From positions 1 through 58,431 of the forward strand of contig JAQTYN010000018.1 in assembly GCA_028688275.1 (NCBI GenBank): 58,431 bases of DNA. The letters are read 5' to 3'. This DNA is from Gallionella sp. Its GTDB lineage: Bacteria > Pseudomonadota > Gammaproteobacteria > Burkholderiales > Gallionellaceae. The notes below the pieces were generated by a model, which worked only from the letters and a program-made list of their open reading frames with translations, searched no databases and was not told the origin of the DNA. Shown piece after piece: positions 1 to 7,939 of this stretch (positions within the stretch are counted from its first letter, which is position 1; the number at the start of each line of letters is the position of its first letter). Made by a program: the position numbers and the translations under genes.

Positions 1-59
1 TGGAAGACCATTTGGTTTTGGGACTAAAAAACCTCGAAGAAAACCCGAGCAAGGTCAGA

Positions 60-359
60 TCAATTGTTTCGTGGCCATGGATTAGGGCGGCACTTATTAA
101 TTAACTTATGAATTAGAAGTGGAATTAAGAATGAACTGCATGAGATTGGCAAAGCACCATCAGCATCAGTTAGCGGAACAAACAAAATAAGTTCTTTATC
201 CTCATGATCGAAGAAAACTTCACCAACTGGTTTTTCCCACACCATTGACTCAACCTCATTTCTGCTATTTATCACCACAGAGATAGCATAAAGTACAGCA
301 TTTGAATTTAACTCAAGGTGTTCGAGAATTTCGGAAACCATCTCTGTCGCAATTTTCAT
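60..359 (-). CDS. Small hypothetical protein (99 aa)
   Basis: I do not recognise this protein. The N-terminal 75 residues are acidic and look like real coding sequence, with alternating hydrophobic and charged stretches. The last 20 or so residues turn basic and polar, so the C-terminus may be altered. A GGAG motif lies six bases before the ATG, which supports the start. No signal peptide, membrane segment or known motif is visible. It lies downstream of ffh on the same strand with a 67-base gap. It could be cytoplasmic; no function is proposed. Confidence 0.5.
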   Translation of the reverse strand: MKIATEMVSEILEHLELNSNAVLYAISVVINSRNEVESMVWEKPVGEVFFDHEDKELILFVPLTDADGALPISCSSFLIPLLIHKLINKCRPNPWPRNN

Positions 360-426
360 TCGCAGCTCCGAGTCTGAAGGTCTAACGCATTTTTAGATGG
401 CAAAACGCCGTACCCGCATAAAAACA

Positions 427-1779
427 TTACCTCATCCCTGGCATCTTCCCCGCCATGCCTTTCATCAACTTCGCCATTCCGCCTCCTTTGGTGAACATTT
501 TCATCATCTTCTGGGTTTGTTCAAATTGGTTGAGTAATTGGTTGACGTGCATGACTTGCACGCCTGCGCCCATGGCGATGCGGCGTTTGCGCGAGGCTTT
601 GATGAGTTCGGGTTTGCGGCGTTCTTCGGCGGTCATGGAGTTGATGATGCCTTCGAGGCGGTTGATGGCGCGGTCATCGATTTTTGCGCCGTTGGTGACA
701 TCACCCAATCCCTTGGGTAATTTTTCCATCATGGCGGTCATGCCGCCCATTTTGCGCATTTGTACCATCTGCATTTTGAAGTCTTCTAAATCGAAATTCT
801 TGCCGCTTTTCATCTTTTTGGCGAGCTTTTCGGCTTCGGCGTGATCGACTCCGCGTTGCGCTTCTTCAATCAGTGACAGCACGTCGCCCATACCCAATAC
901 GCGGGATGCCATGCGTTCGGGGTGGAAGGCTTCCAAGCCGTTGGGTTTTTCGCTGACCCCGACGAATTTAATCGGTTTGCCAGTCACATGACGCACGGAC
1001 AATGCCGCGCCGCCGCGTGAATCGCCGTCCATTTTGGTTAGAATCACGCCTGTCAGTGGCAGTGCTTCGCCGAAGGCTTTTGCGGTGTTGACAGCATCTT
1101 GCCCCGTCATTGCATCGACCACGAACAAAGTTTCAATCGGTTTCAGTGCGGCGTGGAGTTGTTGAATTTCCGCCATCATGGCTTGGTCAATCGCCAATCG
1201 ACCTGCGGTATCGACAATCAGCACGTCGTGGTAATGGCGGCGTGCAAAATCCAGTGCGGACATCGCAATGTCTTGCGGCTTTTGGCTGATGTCGGAGGCG
1301 AAGAAGTCAATGTTCAATTGCTTCGCCAGCGTGCGCAATTGCTCAATCGCGGCGGGACGGTAGATGTCGCAACTGACCAGCAACACTTTTTTCTTTTGTT
1401 GGTCGTGCAGTAGTTTTGCTAATTTACCGCTGGTGGTGGTTTTACCCGCGCCTTGCAAGCCCGCCATCAAAATGACCGCAGGCGGGACGGCAGCGAGATT
1501 GAGCGCGTCGTTGTGCTCACCCATTAACTTGGTCAATTCCCGATGCACCACGCCGATAAAGGCTTGCCCAGGGTTCAAATTGCCGATGACTTCTTCGCCC
1601 AATGCGGCGGTTTTGACTTGCGCCATAAAGTCTTTGACCACGGGCAATGCCACGTCGGCTTCCAGCAACGCCATGCGCACTTCGCGCAGTGCGTCTTGAA
1701 TGTTACTTTCGGTTAAGCGGGCTTGTCCGCGCAAGTTTTTAATGACCCCAGAAAGGCGTTCGGTAAGGTTGTCTAGCAT
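427..1779 (-). CDS. ffh: Signal recognition particle protein Ffh (SRP54)
   Basis: GTPase subunit of the signal recognition particle. It binds 4.5S RNA and hydrophobic signal sequences on nascent chains and delivers ribosomes to FtsY at the inner membrane. The N-terminal helical bundle (about 1-85) is followed by the GTPase with P-loop GLQGAGKTTT near residue 107, DTAGR near 190 and TKMDG near 248. The C-terminal M domain ends in a methionine-rich tail (MMKMFTKGGGMAKLMKGM). The 450-residue length is normal for the family. The ATG follows a good AAAGGAA ribosome site. It diverges from the ypjD-like gene, as is common in betaproteobacteria. Confidence 0.98.
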   Translation of the reverse strand: MLDNLTERLSGVIKNLRGQARLTESNIQDALREVRMALLEADVALPVVKDFMAQVKTAALGEEVIGNLNPGQAFIGVVHRELTKLMGEHNDALNLAAVPPAVILMAGLQGAGKTTTSGKLAKLLHDQQKKKVLLVSCDIYRPAAIEQLRTLAKQLNIDFFASDISQKPQDIAMSALDFARRHYHDVLIVDTAGRLAIDQAMMAEIQQLHAALKPIETLFVVDAMTGQDAVNTAKAFGEALPLTGVILTKMDGDSRGGAALSVRHVTGKPIKFVGVSEKPNGLEAFHPERMASRVLGMGDVLSLIEEAQRGVDHAEAEKLAKKMKSGKNFDLEDFKMQMVQMRKMGGMTAMMEKLPKGLGDVTNGAKIDDRAINRLEGIINSMTAEERRKPELIKASRKRRIAMGAGVQVMHVNQLLNQFEQTQKMMKMFTKGGGMAKLMKGMAGKMPGMR

Positions 1780-1847
1780 GGTGAGTTCCTTTGGTAGCGA
1801 TTGCGGATAGTGTAGAATCCGCGAAGTCTAAAACATCCTGATACAAA

Positions 1848-2663
1848 ATGCCTAGCCTTCTTATTCCCGCGCTGGTTTTTATAACCTATAGCGTACTCGC
1901 TGCTTACTTTTGGCGCGCCCAATCGCGTGGCGAGGGTGATTTATTAAGTCGAGGTGCCGTCGGGCATTTCGTGTTGATTCCATTGACTTTGCATGGTTAT
2001 TTGCTCTGGAGCGAGATTTTTTCAGTGTGGGGGTTTGATTTCTCTCTGCTCAATGTCATGTCGCTCATTATTTGGCTCACGTTATTGGTTTATTGGGTCG
2101 CCCGCTTTTTCTATCCGCTGGGTTGTTTGCAAGCCTTAGTGCTCCCCATTGCAGCAATTGTCAGTGTTCTGCCAGGGCTTTTCCCAGTAGAACATATTTT
2201 GAATAACACCACATTGCTTGCCTTTAAGGTACACATTACGGTCGCGATGTTGGCCTATAGTTTGTTTACCATTGCGTTGTTGCATGCGGTGTTGATTTAC
2301 CAAGTTGAAAAACATTTGCACCGAGCTATTTTGCCGCGCATTTTGCGTAACTTGCCGCCGTTATTGACCATGGAAACGTTGCTGTTCCGCATGATAGGTA
2401 TAGGTTTCCTTTTGCTGACCTTGACGCTGGCATCAGGTGTGTTGTTCTCTGAGGCTATATTTGGCAAGGCGTGGCAATTTAATCACAAAGTATTGTTCGG
2501 TTTCTTGTCGTGGATCGTCTTTGCCGTTTTGCTGTGGGGACATTTGTTTTACGGCTGGCGAGGACGCGTCGCCGTTCGTTGGACCATGGGCGGTTTTGGT
2601 TTGCTGGTCTTGGCGTATTTGGGCAGCAAATTTGTCATGGAAATGTTGTTAGGACGCGCATGA
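1848..2663 (+). CDS. ypjD: YpjD/CcsA-like cytochrome c assembly membrane protein
   Basis: An inner-membrane protein of 271 residues with about eight hydrophobic helices, of the CcsA/CcmC-like 'cytochrome c assembly protein' family that E. coli YpjD belongs to. Members with a demonstrated role move or bind haem for cytochrome c maturation; the exact job of YpjD is not settled. Histidines are present in the later helices (in FNHKVLFG and LLWGHLFYG). It starts 68 bases from the divergent ffh start, so the two promoters must share that gap. Its TGA overlaps the ATG of tcdA (ATGA), so the two are probably translated together. Confidence 0.88.
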   Translation: MPSLLIPALVFITYSVLAAYFWRAQSRGEGDLLSRGAVGHFVLIPLTLHGYLLWSEIFSVWGFDFSLLNVMSLIIWLTLLVYWVARFFYPLGCLQALVLPIAAIVSVLPGLFPVEHILNNTTLLAFKVHITVAMLAYSLFTIALLHAVLIYQVEKHLHRAILPRILRNLPPLLTMETLLFRMIGIGFLLLTLTLASGVLFSEAIFGKAWQFNHKVLFGFLSWIVFAVLLWGHLFYGWRGRVAVRWTMGGFGLLVLAYLGSKFVMEMLLGRA

Positions 2664-3421
2664 TGGCAGTGGCACCACAGTTTGAACGTACCCATATTTT
2701 GATTGGTGACGCAGGTGTTGCCACCTTGGCAAGCAAGCATATTTTCGTCGCAGGCATGGGCGGGGTAGGTTCGTATTGCACCGAAGCCCTCGCCCGCGCA
2801 GGGGTGGGTCGCTTAACCTTGTTGGATCACGATGTTGTCGCCCGTAGTAATATCAACCGCCAACTGCCCGCGTTGCTTTCTACCGTCGGGCAATCCAAAG
2901 CCGAACTGATGCGTGAGCGCATCGCCGACATCAACCCTGATTGCGTCGTCACTGTGCTGCGCGTGTTTTTGACCACTGAAAACGTCAACGAACTGATTCC
3001 CACGGATTGCGATTATGTGATTGATTGCATCGATTCTTTGGCGTGCAAAGTCGGGCTGGTGGTGCAAAGTCGGCTGCGGGGATTACCCGTCGCTTCCAGC
3101 ATGGGCGCGGGTAATAAGCTCGACCCGACTCGTATTCGTGTCACCGACATCAGCAAAACCGAAGTTTGTCCACTGGCTAGCCAAATGCGCAAACGCCTGA
3201 GACGACAAGGTATTAGCAAAGGTGTGCTTGCCGTTTTTACCAATGAAAATCCCCGTCCACCCCTCCCGCCCCAACCTGTAGAAGGACATGGTCGCCCACG
3301 CGCCGTCAACGGTACATTAAGCTACATGCCCCCGATATTTGGCTACATGTTGGCGGGCGCGGTGATTAAGCAGTTGTTGGAGGAAACCAAGCAGGTTGGG
3401 ACAGCAAGCACCTCTGATTGA
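2660..3421 (+). CDS. tcdA: tRNA threonylcarbamoyladenosine dehydratase (ThiF/E1-like)
   Basis: An E1-like ATP-dependent enzyme that cyclises t6A37 in tRNA to ct6A. The glycine-rich nucleotide site AGMGGVGSYCTEALARAG lies at about residues 31-48, followed by LLDHDVV and NINRQ, which are hallmarks of the ThiF/MoeB fold. DYVIDCIDSL near 115-125 is the second signature. I chose the ATG at 2660 because it overlaps the ypjD stop and puts the family's usual N-terminus (QFERTHILIG) near the start, giving 253 residues. ThiF relatives include MoeB, which acts on MoaD. With moaD nearby that alternative deserves mention, but the spacing of motifs fits TcdA better. Confidence 0.87.
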   Translation: MMAVAPQFERTHILIGDAGVATLASKHIFVAGMGGVGSYCTEALARAGVGRLTLLDHDVVARSNINRQLPALLSTVGQSKAELMRERIADINPDCVVTVLRVFLTTENVNELIPTDCDYVIDCIDSLACKVGLVVQSRLRGLPVASSMGAGNKLDPTRIRVTDISKTEVCPLASQMRKRLRRQGISKGVLAVFTNENPRPPLPPQPVEGHGRPRAVNGTLSYMPPIFGYMLAGAVIKQLLEETKQVGTASTSD

Positions 3422-3596
3422 ATGCGCCTGCGCGGATTCCGTAGCAAGGGAGGGTATCTTTTTCCCCTCCCCTTATGAGCTATTGCGCAAATTGCACTCG
3501 CACGCGAAAATGCCCCAACGCGTGTATACACGCCACGGTGCTTTCATTCATTTTCGCCTCAAGCAATCTGAGGCGTTATTTTTTGTAAATTAAGCC
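3422..3596. promoter_or_regulatory. Leader region between tcdA and moaC
   Basis: A 175-base gap with no convincing gene. It contains an imperfect GC-rich hairpin near 3446-3474, a perfect 14-base palindrome GCGTGTATACACGC at 3520-3533, and a terminator hairpin at 3555-3584. No good Shine-Dalgarno sequence precedes the moaC ATG. The palindrome could be an operator for a dimeric regulator. It does not match the ModE consensus as I know it. Confidence 0.4.
3555..3584 (+). terminator. Intrinsic terminator just upstream of moaC
   Basis: A perfect 7-bp stem CGCCTCA/TGAGGCG with a 7-base loop, followed by TTATTTTTT. It ends 12 bases before the moaC ATG. It either ends tcdA transcription or acts as an attenuator in the leader of the molybdenum-cofactor operon. 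Confidence 0.8.
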
Positions 3597-4097
3597 ATGA
3601 ATTCACTCACCCATTTTTCGGATACAGGTCGCGCCCGCATGGTCGATGTGTCCGCTAAATCCCATACCGAACGCGTCGCTATTGCCAGCGGGGTGTTGCG
3701 GATGCTGCCTGCCACCTTGGCGCGCATCCAAGCGGGTCAAATTGCCAAAGGCGATGTATTGACCGTGGCGGACGTGGGCGCGGTGATGGCGGCGAAACAT
3801 ACGCCTGACATTATTCCCATGTGCCATAGCATTGCCCTGACGGGGGTGGAGCTGGTGTTTGATCCCATAGATCAACCCGATGCACAAGGCTGCGTGGGCA
3901 TACACGCCACGGCCACCGTGCGTTGCGTCGGACAAACGGGCGTGGAAATGGAAGCGTTGTGCGCGGTGAATGTCGCGTTGTTGACCATTTACGATATGTG
4001 CAAAGCGGTGGACAGAGGGATGCGGATTGAATTTGTGCAATTGGACGAGAAGCGCGGCGGCAAAAGCGGCGTGTGGCAACGAGGGCAATCAACATGA
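3597..4097 (+). CDS. moaC: Cyclic pyranopterin monophosphate synthase MoaC
   Basis: MoaC converts the 3',8-cyclo-GTP made by MoaA into cyclic pyranopterin monophosphate, the first stable intermediate of molybdenum cofactor. The start ([21 protein letters not shown]) matches the family N-terminus. [16 protein letters not shown] near 62-77 and [23 protein letters not shown] near 119-141 are the active-site signatures. Length of 166 is close to normal. It is the first gene of a seven-gene cofactor operon. moaA is not in this window. There is no clear ribosome site, and a terminator sits immediately upstream. Confidence 0.97.
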   Translation: MNSLTHFSDTGRARMVDVSAKSHTERVAIASGVLRMLPATLARIQAGQIAKGDVLTVADVGAVMAAKHTPDIIPMCHSIALTGVELVFDPIDQPDAQGCVGIHATATVRCVGQTGVEMEALCAVNVALLTIYDMCKAVDRGMRIEFVQLDEKRGGKSGVWQRGQST

Positions 4098-4333
4098 TAC
4101 AAGTGCTTTTTTTTGGCCCTGTCGCGGATCGCGTGGGGCAATCTGCGCTGAGCGTGGATTATCAGCCTGAGCTGCGCTTGCAGGATGTGCGGGACACTTT
4201 GGCGGTGCGTTATCCACAGGCGTTTGCGCTGGTTTGCATGACTGCCGTGAATGGTCAGCATGTGCGCGATGGTGCTATGTTGCTACCAGACCATAGCGAA
4301 GTGACCTTTATGGCAAAATTCTCAGGAGGATAG
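4094..4333 (+). CDS. moaD: Molybdopterin synthase small subunit MoaD
   Basis: A ubiquitin-like sulphur carrier of 79 residues. Its C-terminal Gly-Gly is adenylated and thiocarboxylated, then donates sulphur in molybdopterin synthase. The protein ends in KFSGG, the required diglycine. The ATG at 4094 overlaps the moaC TGA (ATGA) and is preferred over an in-frame start 21 bases earlier inside moaC. The next gene, moaE, begins after two bases and its ribosome site (AGGAGGA) overlaps the end of moaD, which fits the equal production of both subunits. Confidence 0.95.
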   Translation: MIQVLFFGPVADRVGQSALSVDYQPELRLQDVRDTLAVRYPQAFALVCMTAVNGQHVRDGAMLLPDHSEVTFMAKFSGG

Positions 4334-4335
4334 AC

Positions 4336-4767
4336 ATGTCTGATTTAACCGCTGTTCGGCTACAAACTGAAGATTTTTCGCAAGATGCCGAAATCGCTGC
4401 ACTCAAAGCCAGTTCAAAACGCATGGGCGGCATCGCCACTTTTTTAGGTTGTGCGCGGGATTTTTCCGAAGGTCGGGAAGTATCCACCATAGGATTTGAA
4501 GCTTATGGTGCTATGGCACTGTCCGAAATGCAGCAGTTGCGCTTGGATGCCATCGCCAAGTTTGAGCTGCTGGATGCGCGCATCGTGCATCGTATTGCTA
4601 CCGTCACCGCAGGCGATAATATCGTCTTTATCGCGGCGGGTGCAGAACATCGCGTGGCCGCATTGGCTGCTTGTCATTGGATGATAGATGAATTGAAATT
4701 GCGTGTGCCGATTTGGAAAAAGGAAAGCACGCCACAAGGGGACGCATGGGTCGTCCCGCATCCATGA
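4336..4767 (+). CDS. moaE: Molybdopterin synthase large subunit MoaE
   Basis: Catalytic subunit of the MoaD2-MoaE2 molybdopterin synthase, which inserts two sulphurs into cyclic pyranopterin monophosphate. Family features: GGIATFLGCARDFSEG near 31-46, a MALSEMQQL segment, HRIATVTAGDNIVFIAAGAEHR near 95-116, and the conserved lysine motif PIWKKE near 127-132. The 143-residue length is typical. The AGGAGGA ribosome site is strong, and the stop overlaps the start of mobB. Confidence 0.96.
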   Translation: MSDLTAVRLQTEDFSQDAEIAALKASSKRMGGIATFLGCARDFSEGREVSTIGFEAYGAMALSEMQQLRLDAIAKFELLDARIVHRIATVTAGDNIVFIAAGAEHRVAALAACHWMIDELKLRVPIWKKESTPQGDAWVVPHP

Positions 4768-5267
4768 GTCCCGCCGTCTTTAGCATTGTCGGGCATTCTG
4801 GCTCAGGCAAAACCACGCTGGTGGTCAAGCTGGTAGAAGCCTTAAGCGCACAAGGATTGCGTATCGCCACCATCAAACATGCCCATCACCTTGTTGAACT
4901 CGATACGCCTGGCAAAGACAGCTATCGCTACAAAGCGGCGGGGGCGACCATGAGTATGTTGCTGACGCGCGACGCGCTGCAATTGGTGGCGGATGCGCGG
5001 GTCGAGCGTGAGCCTGCGCAATTGGCATCACGTTTTATGGGGGAAGCCGATTTGGTGCTGGCGGAAGGATTTTCACACGCGGCAGGCGACAAAATAGAAG
5101 TCATCCGCCGCGCTTGTGACAAGCCGCCACGTTGCATGATTGAAGATGGCTTGATTGCTGTGGTTACAGATATGGATGAAATTTACCCACAGCTCCCGCA
5201 TTTTGGTCTGGAAGACATCGCTGGGATTTGCCAATTTATGTTGGATCGCCGTACATGTCGTGCTTAA
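4764..5267 (+). CDS. mobB: Molybdopterin-guanine dinucleotide biosynthesis protein MobB
   Basis: A P-loop GTP-binding protein that assists MobA in making molybdopterin guanine dinucleotide. The P-loop GHSGSGKTTL lies near residues 10-19. IKHAHH near 38-43 and LAEGFSH near 98-104 are family motifs. The ATG at 4764 overlaps the moaE stop (ATGA) and gives 167 residues, the usual size; an upstream in-frame start lies inside moaE and is rejected. MobB is often dispensable, so its retention in the operon only suggests that bis-MGD enzymes are made here. Confidence 0.93.
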   Translation: MSPAVFSIVGHSGSGKTTLVVKLVEALSAQGLRIATIKHAHHLVELDTPGKDSYRYKAAGATMSMLLTRDALQLVADARVEREPAQLASRFMGEADLVLAEGFSHAAGDKIEVIRRACDKPPRCMIEDGLIAVVTDMDEIYPQLPHFGLEDIAGICQFMLDRRTCRA

Positions 5268-5281
5268 TCGTGTCAGTAAGT

Positions 5282-5322
5282 CTCCTTCCCCCTGCAAGGG
5301 GGAGGGAAGAGTTGGGAGAGGG
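5282..5322. repeat. Copy of a dispersed GC-rich palindromic repeat
   Basis: CT-rich then AG-rich sequence (CCTTCCCCCTGC, AAGGGGGAGGG, then GTTGGGAGAGGG) between mobB and mobA. It resembles, in reverse complement, the sequence at 14658-14696 and shares its core with 35055-35079. It ends just before mobA, and the GGGAGAGGGAAAG end probably serves as the mobA ribosome site. Confidence 0.6.
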
Positions 5323-5329
5323 AAAGCGC

Positions 5330-5941
5330 ATGCTAACTGAAGTCATCAACTCAACCATCCCCGATTGCACTGCCTTAATTTTGGCGGGTGGCGAATCACG
5401 GCGCATGGGACAAGACAAGGCGAATCTATTGTTAGGTGAGTACACACTCTTGCAGCACGTCACATCCACCTTACAACCTTTGTTTGCCGATATGCTGGTT
5501 AGCGTGCGTCATCCACGCACGGATTGCGACCTGCCGCAAATCTGCGACGACACGGATTATGCAGGTCCATTAGCGGGGCTGCTATCTGGTTTGACTCAGA
5601 CTCAAACCCCGTGGCTATTTGTGGTGGCGTGCGATATGCCGTTTATTTCGCCGCAACTTATTCAGGCTTTATCCGCTTATCGCCATGAATCATGGGATGC
5701 GGTTGTGCCTGTGGTGGATGGTCATCCTCAACCGCTTGCAGCGTTTTATGCCACACGCTTGATCGACAAGGTGAGGGCAAACTTAAACGGTTCTGGTAAA
5801 CATAGTCTGCGTGCACTGCTAGACCTGTGCGCGGTGTGTTATGTGCAGGCATCCGAGCTGCGCGCAGCCGATCCTGCGCTGCACAGTTTTTTCGATTTAG
5901 ATACGCCAGAAGATTTGGCGTTAGCAATAGGGAATTTCTAA
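5330..5941 (+). CDS. mobA: Molybdenum cofactor guanylyltransferase MobA
   Basis: MobA transfers GMP from GTP to molybdopterin to form the MGD cofactor of DMSO-reductase-family enzymes. The nucleotide motif LILAGGESRRMGQDKANLLL near residues 14-33 is diagnostic, and VVACDMPF near 92-99 holds the metal-binding aspartate. The ATG at 5330 follows an AG-rich repeat end that can act as a ribosome site and gives 203 residues, the usual length. An in-frame start about 100 bases upstream lies partly in mobB and is rejected. The stop shares one base with the moeA start. Confidence 0.95.
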   Translation: MLTEVINSTIPDCTALILAGGESRRMGQDKANLLLGEYTLLQHVTSTLQPLFADMLVSVRHPRTDCDLPQICDDTDYAGPLAGLLSGLTQTQTPWLFVVACDMPFISPQLIQALSAYRHESWDAVVPVVDGHPQPLAAFYATRLIDKVRANLNGSGKHSLRALLDLCAVCYVQASELRAADPALHSFFDLDTPEDLALAIGNF

Positions 5942-7170
5942 TGGAACATTTACGCGTCAGTGAAGCACAGCACGTCATCTCAACGTCTATCACACGATTG
6001 GGCACGGAAACGGTTAGTTTAGAACAAGCCTTGGGGCGAGTATTGGCGGAAGATATCCGTGCCAATCGCGATTTGCCGCCCTACGACGTGTCCGCGATGG
6101 ATGGTTATGCTGTATGCAGCAGCGATTTGCCTGCGACCTTGACCATTATCGAAGACATCAAAGCGGGTGATCGTCCCCATTTGGTGGTGCAAACAGGGCA
6201 GTGCGCCCGCATTATGACGGGTGCTGCGATGCCGCAAGGCGCGGATGCGGTGATACGGGTGGAAGATACCCAGTCGCTGACGGATGCGACGGTGCAAATT
6301 GCCAAAACCGTGCGGGCAGGCAACGATGTGCGTCCGCAAGGTGAACAGATGCGCGATGGCGAGGTGGTACTGACCGCCGACACGGAAATTACCCCTGGGG
6401 TCATAGGCGTTTTAGCGACCACCAAAACCAGTCAAATGTGCGTGTATCGCCGCCCGCGTGTGGCGATTTTGTCGACAGGTAATGAGCTGGAAGCCATGGG
6501 CGAAGCCGTCGATCCTTATAAAATTCCCGATGCCAATAGTTACGCTCTGATGGCGCAAGTCCAAGCTCTCGGCATCACGCCCGTGTTACTCGGCATTGCG
6601 CGGGATGACCCCGATGAGTTAGCCGCCTATTTGCTGCGTGGACTGGAATACGATGTGTTGCTGGTGTCGGGCGGCACGTCGGTGGGCGTGCACGACTATG
6701 TGCGCCCCACCATCGAAAAGTTGGGCGTGAATATGAAATTCTGGCGGGTGGCGATTCGTCCTGGGCATCCGCTGGCTTTTGGCTGCACGGAAACCACGCT
6801 GGTCTTTGGGTTGCCTGGCAATCCCGTGTCCAGCATGGTGTGCTTTGAAGAATTCGTGATCCCCGCACTGCGTCAGATGATGGGGCATCCGCGTCGCTAT
6901 CGCCGCACGGTGACAGCCCGCTTGGCGCATCCCATCAAGTTCCGTGCAGGGCGCACCGAGTTTGTACGTGTGCAATTAAGCCATGATGGCGCAGCTTATG
7001 TCGCCAACGCCACAGGGACGCAAAGCAGTGGCGTGCTGCTGTCGATGGCAAAAGCCGATGGCTTGCTGGTGATTCCATCGGACAGCAACGGCTTAGCCGC
7101 CAACGAACTCGTCACGGTGCAATTGCTGGATGGGACAACCTATCAATCTGAACTTGGCTTTAAGGAGTAA
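5941..7170 (+). CDS. moeA: Molybdopterin molybdenumtransferase MoeA
   Basis: MoeA inserts molybdate into adenylylated molybdopterin. Signatures: DLPPYDVSAMDGYAV near 43-57, GAAMPQGADAVIRVEDT near 96-112, VAILSTGNEL near 176-185, LVSGGTSVG near 241-249 and FGLPGNPVSS near 291-300. The start at 5941 (TAATG overlap with mobA) gives 409 residues and the normal N-terminus. It is followed after two bases by mog, its functional partner, which supplies the adenylylated substrate. Confidence 0.97.
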   Translation: MEHLRVSEAQHVISTSITRLGTETVSLEQALGRVLAEDIRANRDLPPYDVSAMDGYAVCSSDLPATLTIIEDIKAGDRPHLVVQTGQCARIMTGAAMPQGADAVIRVEDTQSLTDATVQIAKTVRAGNDVRPQGEQMRDGEVVLTADTEITPGVIGVLATTKTSQMCVYRRPRVAILSTGNELEAMGEAVDPYKIPDANSYALMAQVQALGITPVLLGIARDDPDELAAYLLRGLEYDVLLVSGGTSVGVHDYVRPTIEKLGVNMKFWRVAIRPGHPLAFGCTETTLVFGLPGNPVSSMVCFEEFVIPALRQMMGHPRRYRRTVTARLAHPIKFRAGRTEFVRVQLSHDGAAYVANATGTQSSGVLLSMAKADGLLVIPSDSNGLAANELVTVQLLDGTTYQSELGFKE

Positions 7171-7172
7171 GT

Positions 7173-7724
7173 ATGAGCATCGCCCGTATCGGCATATTGA
7201 CCATCTCCGACCGCGCCAGTCGTGGCGAATATCAAGATTTAGGCGGTCCCGCCCTGCGCGCTTGGTTTGAGCGTGTCCTCACCAGCCCATGGGAGGCGGT
7301 CGCACGGGTGATCCCCGATGAACAACCGCTGATCGAAGCCGCGCTGATTGAATTGTGTGACCAAATGGGCTGTAGCCTAATCGTCACCACAGGCGGTACG
7401 GGGCCCGCCTTGCGCGATGTAACCCCTGAAGCCACCGAAGCCGTATGCCAAAAAATGCTGCTAGGTTTTGGCGAATTGATGCGCACCGCGTCGCTGAAAT
7501 TTGTGCCCACGGCGATATTGTCACGTCAAACCGCAGGCATACGCGGCAAGTGCTTAATCGTCAATCTACCAGGTAAACCCTCCGCCATAGACGACTGCCT
7601 CCAAGCGGTATTCCCCGCCATCCCCTACTGTATCGACCTCATAGCAGGGGCGTACTTGGAATCAGACCCTGAACAATGCAAGGTCTTCCGTCCCGCTCAT
7701 GCCAAACCCAAAGCAGGGGCTTAA
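7173..7724 (+). CDS. mog: Molybdopterin adenylyltransferase Mog
   Basis: Mog (MogA) adenylylates molybdopterin before MoeA-dependent molybdenum insertion. The N-terminus IARIGILTISDRASRGEYQDLGGP and the TTGGTGPALRDVTPEAT segment near residues 71-87 are diagnostic, and NLPGKPSAI near 130-138 is the second substrate loop. 183 residues is normal for MogA. It ends the molybdenum-cofactor operon; the accessory island begins about 100 bases downstream. The ribosome site AAGGAG precedes the ATG. Confidence 0.95.
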   Translation: MSIARIGILTISDRASRGEYQDLGGPALRAWFERVLTSPWEAVARVIPDEQPLIEAALIELCDQMGCSLIVTTGGTGPALRDVTPEATEAVCQKMLLGFGELMRTASLKFVPTAILSRQTAGIRGKCLIVNLPGKPSAIDDCLQAVFPAIPYCIDLIAGAYLESDPEQCKVFRPAHAKPKAGA

Positions 7725-7862
7725 TCTAGTCGCATAAGCCGAGTAAAGTGCAGCACATTGCAGGTTTGTTACGCAGCTAGAGGGTTTCTCTCGTTATTTG
7801 CTTCTCTTTTCGATATAGTGCGCAGTCAGTTTTAAAGCCGCATTCAATAGAAGGGGAAAACC

Positions 7863-7931
7863 TTGTCCGACATTTTTATCAGCTATGCGCATATCGACAA
7901 CCAGCCTTTTTCCGAGGGCGAAAATAACTAA
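7863..7931 (+). pseudogene. Relic of a TIR-domain gene 5' end (22 codons)
   Basis: A TTG start followed by 22 codons that closely parallel the start of the intact TIR gene at 9401 (here SDIFISYAHIDNQPFSEGENN then TAA; there SGIFISYAHIDNQPVSGEE). The similarity continues upstream through the ribosome site and promoter -10, so this is a duplicated 5' end, not chance. The stop codon is outside the insertion sequence that follows, and removing that element does not restore the frame. The upstream copy therefore decayed, or lost its body, before the IS arrived. Confidence 0.8.
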
Positions 7932-7939
7932 ATTCTCTC
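7931..7939. repeat. Left target-site duplication of the ISAs1-type element
   Basis: AATTCTCTC directly abuts the left inverted repeat and recurs at 9313-9321 next to the right one. Nine bases fits the 8-10 expected for ISAs1-family insertions. Confidence 0.85.

Noticed and set aside
2660..3421. MoeB as an alternative for the ThiF-like gene
   Set aside because: Closeness to moaD is tempting, but it is coupled to ypjD and the N-terminus and motif spacing fit TcdA better.
3396..3593. 65-codon frame downstream of tcdA
   Set aside because: It overlaps tcdA and runs through the terminator hairpin. The protein shows no domain and the base use is not coding-like.
3603..4088. 161-codon frame antisense to moaC
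   Set aside because: A shadow of moaC. His- and Arg-rich with no family; the sense strand is a certain gene.
7863..7939. Idea that the insertion sequence truncated the first TIR copy
   Set aside because: The stop codon is outside the IS, and the pre-insertion sequence rebuilt from the target duplication still stops there.
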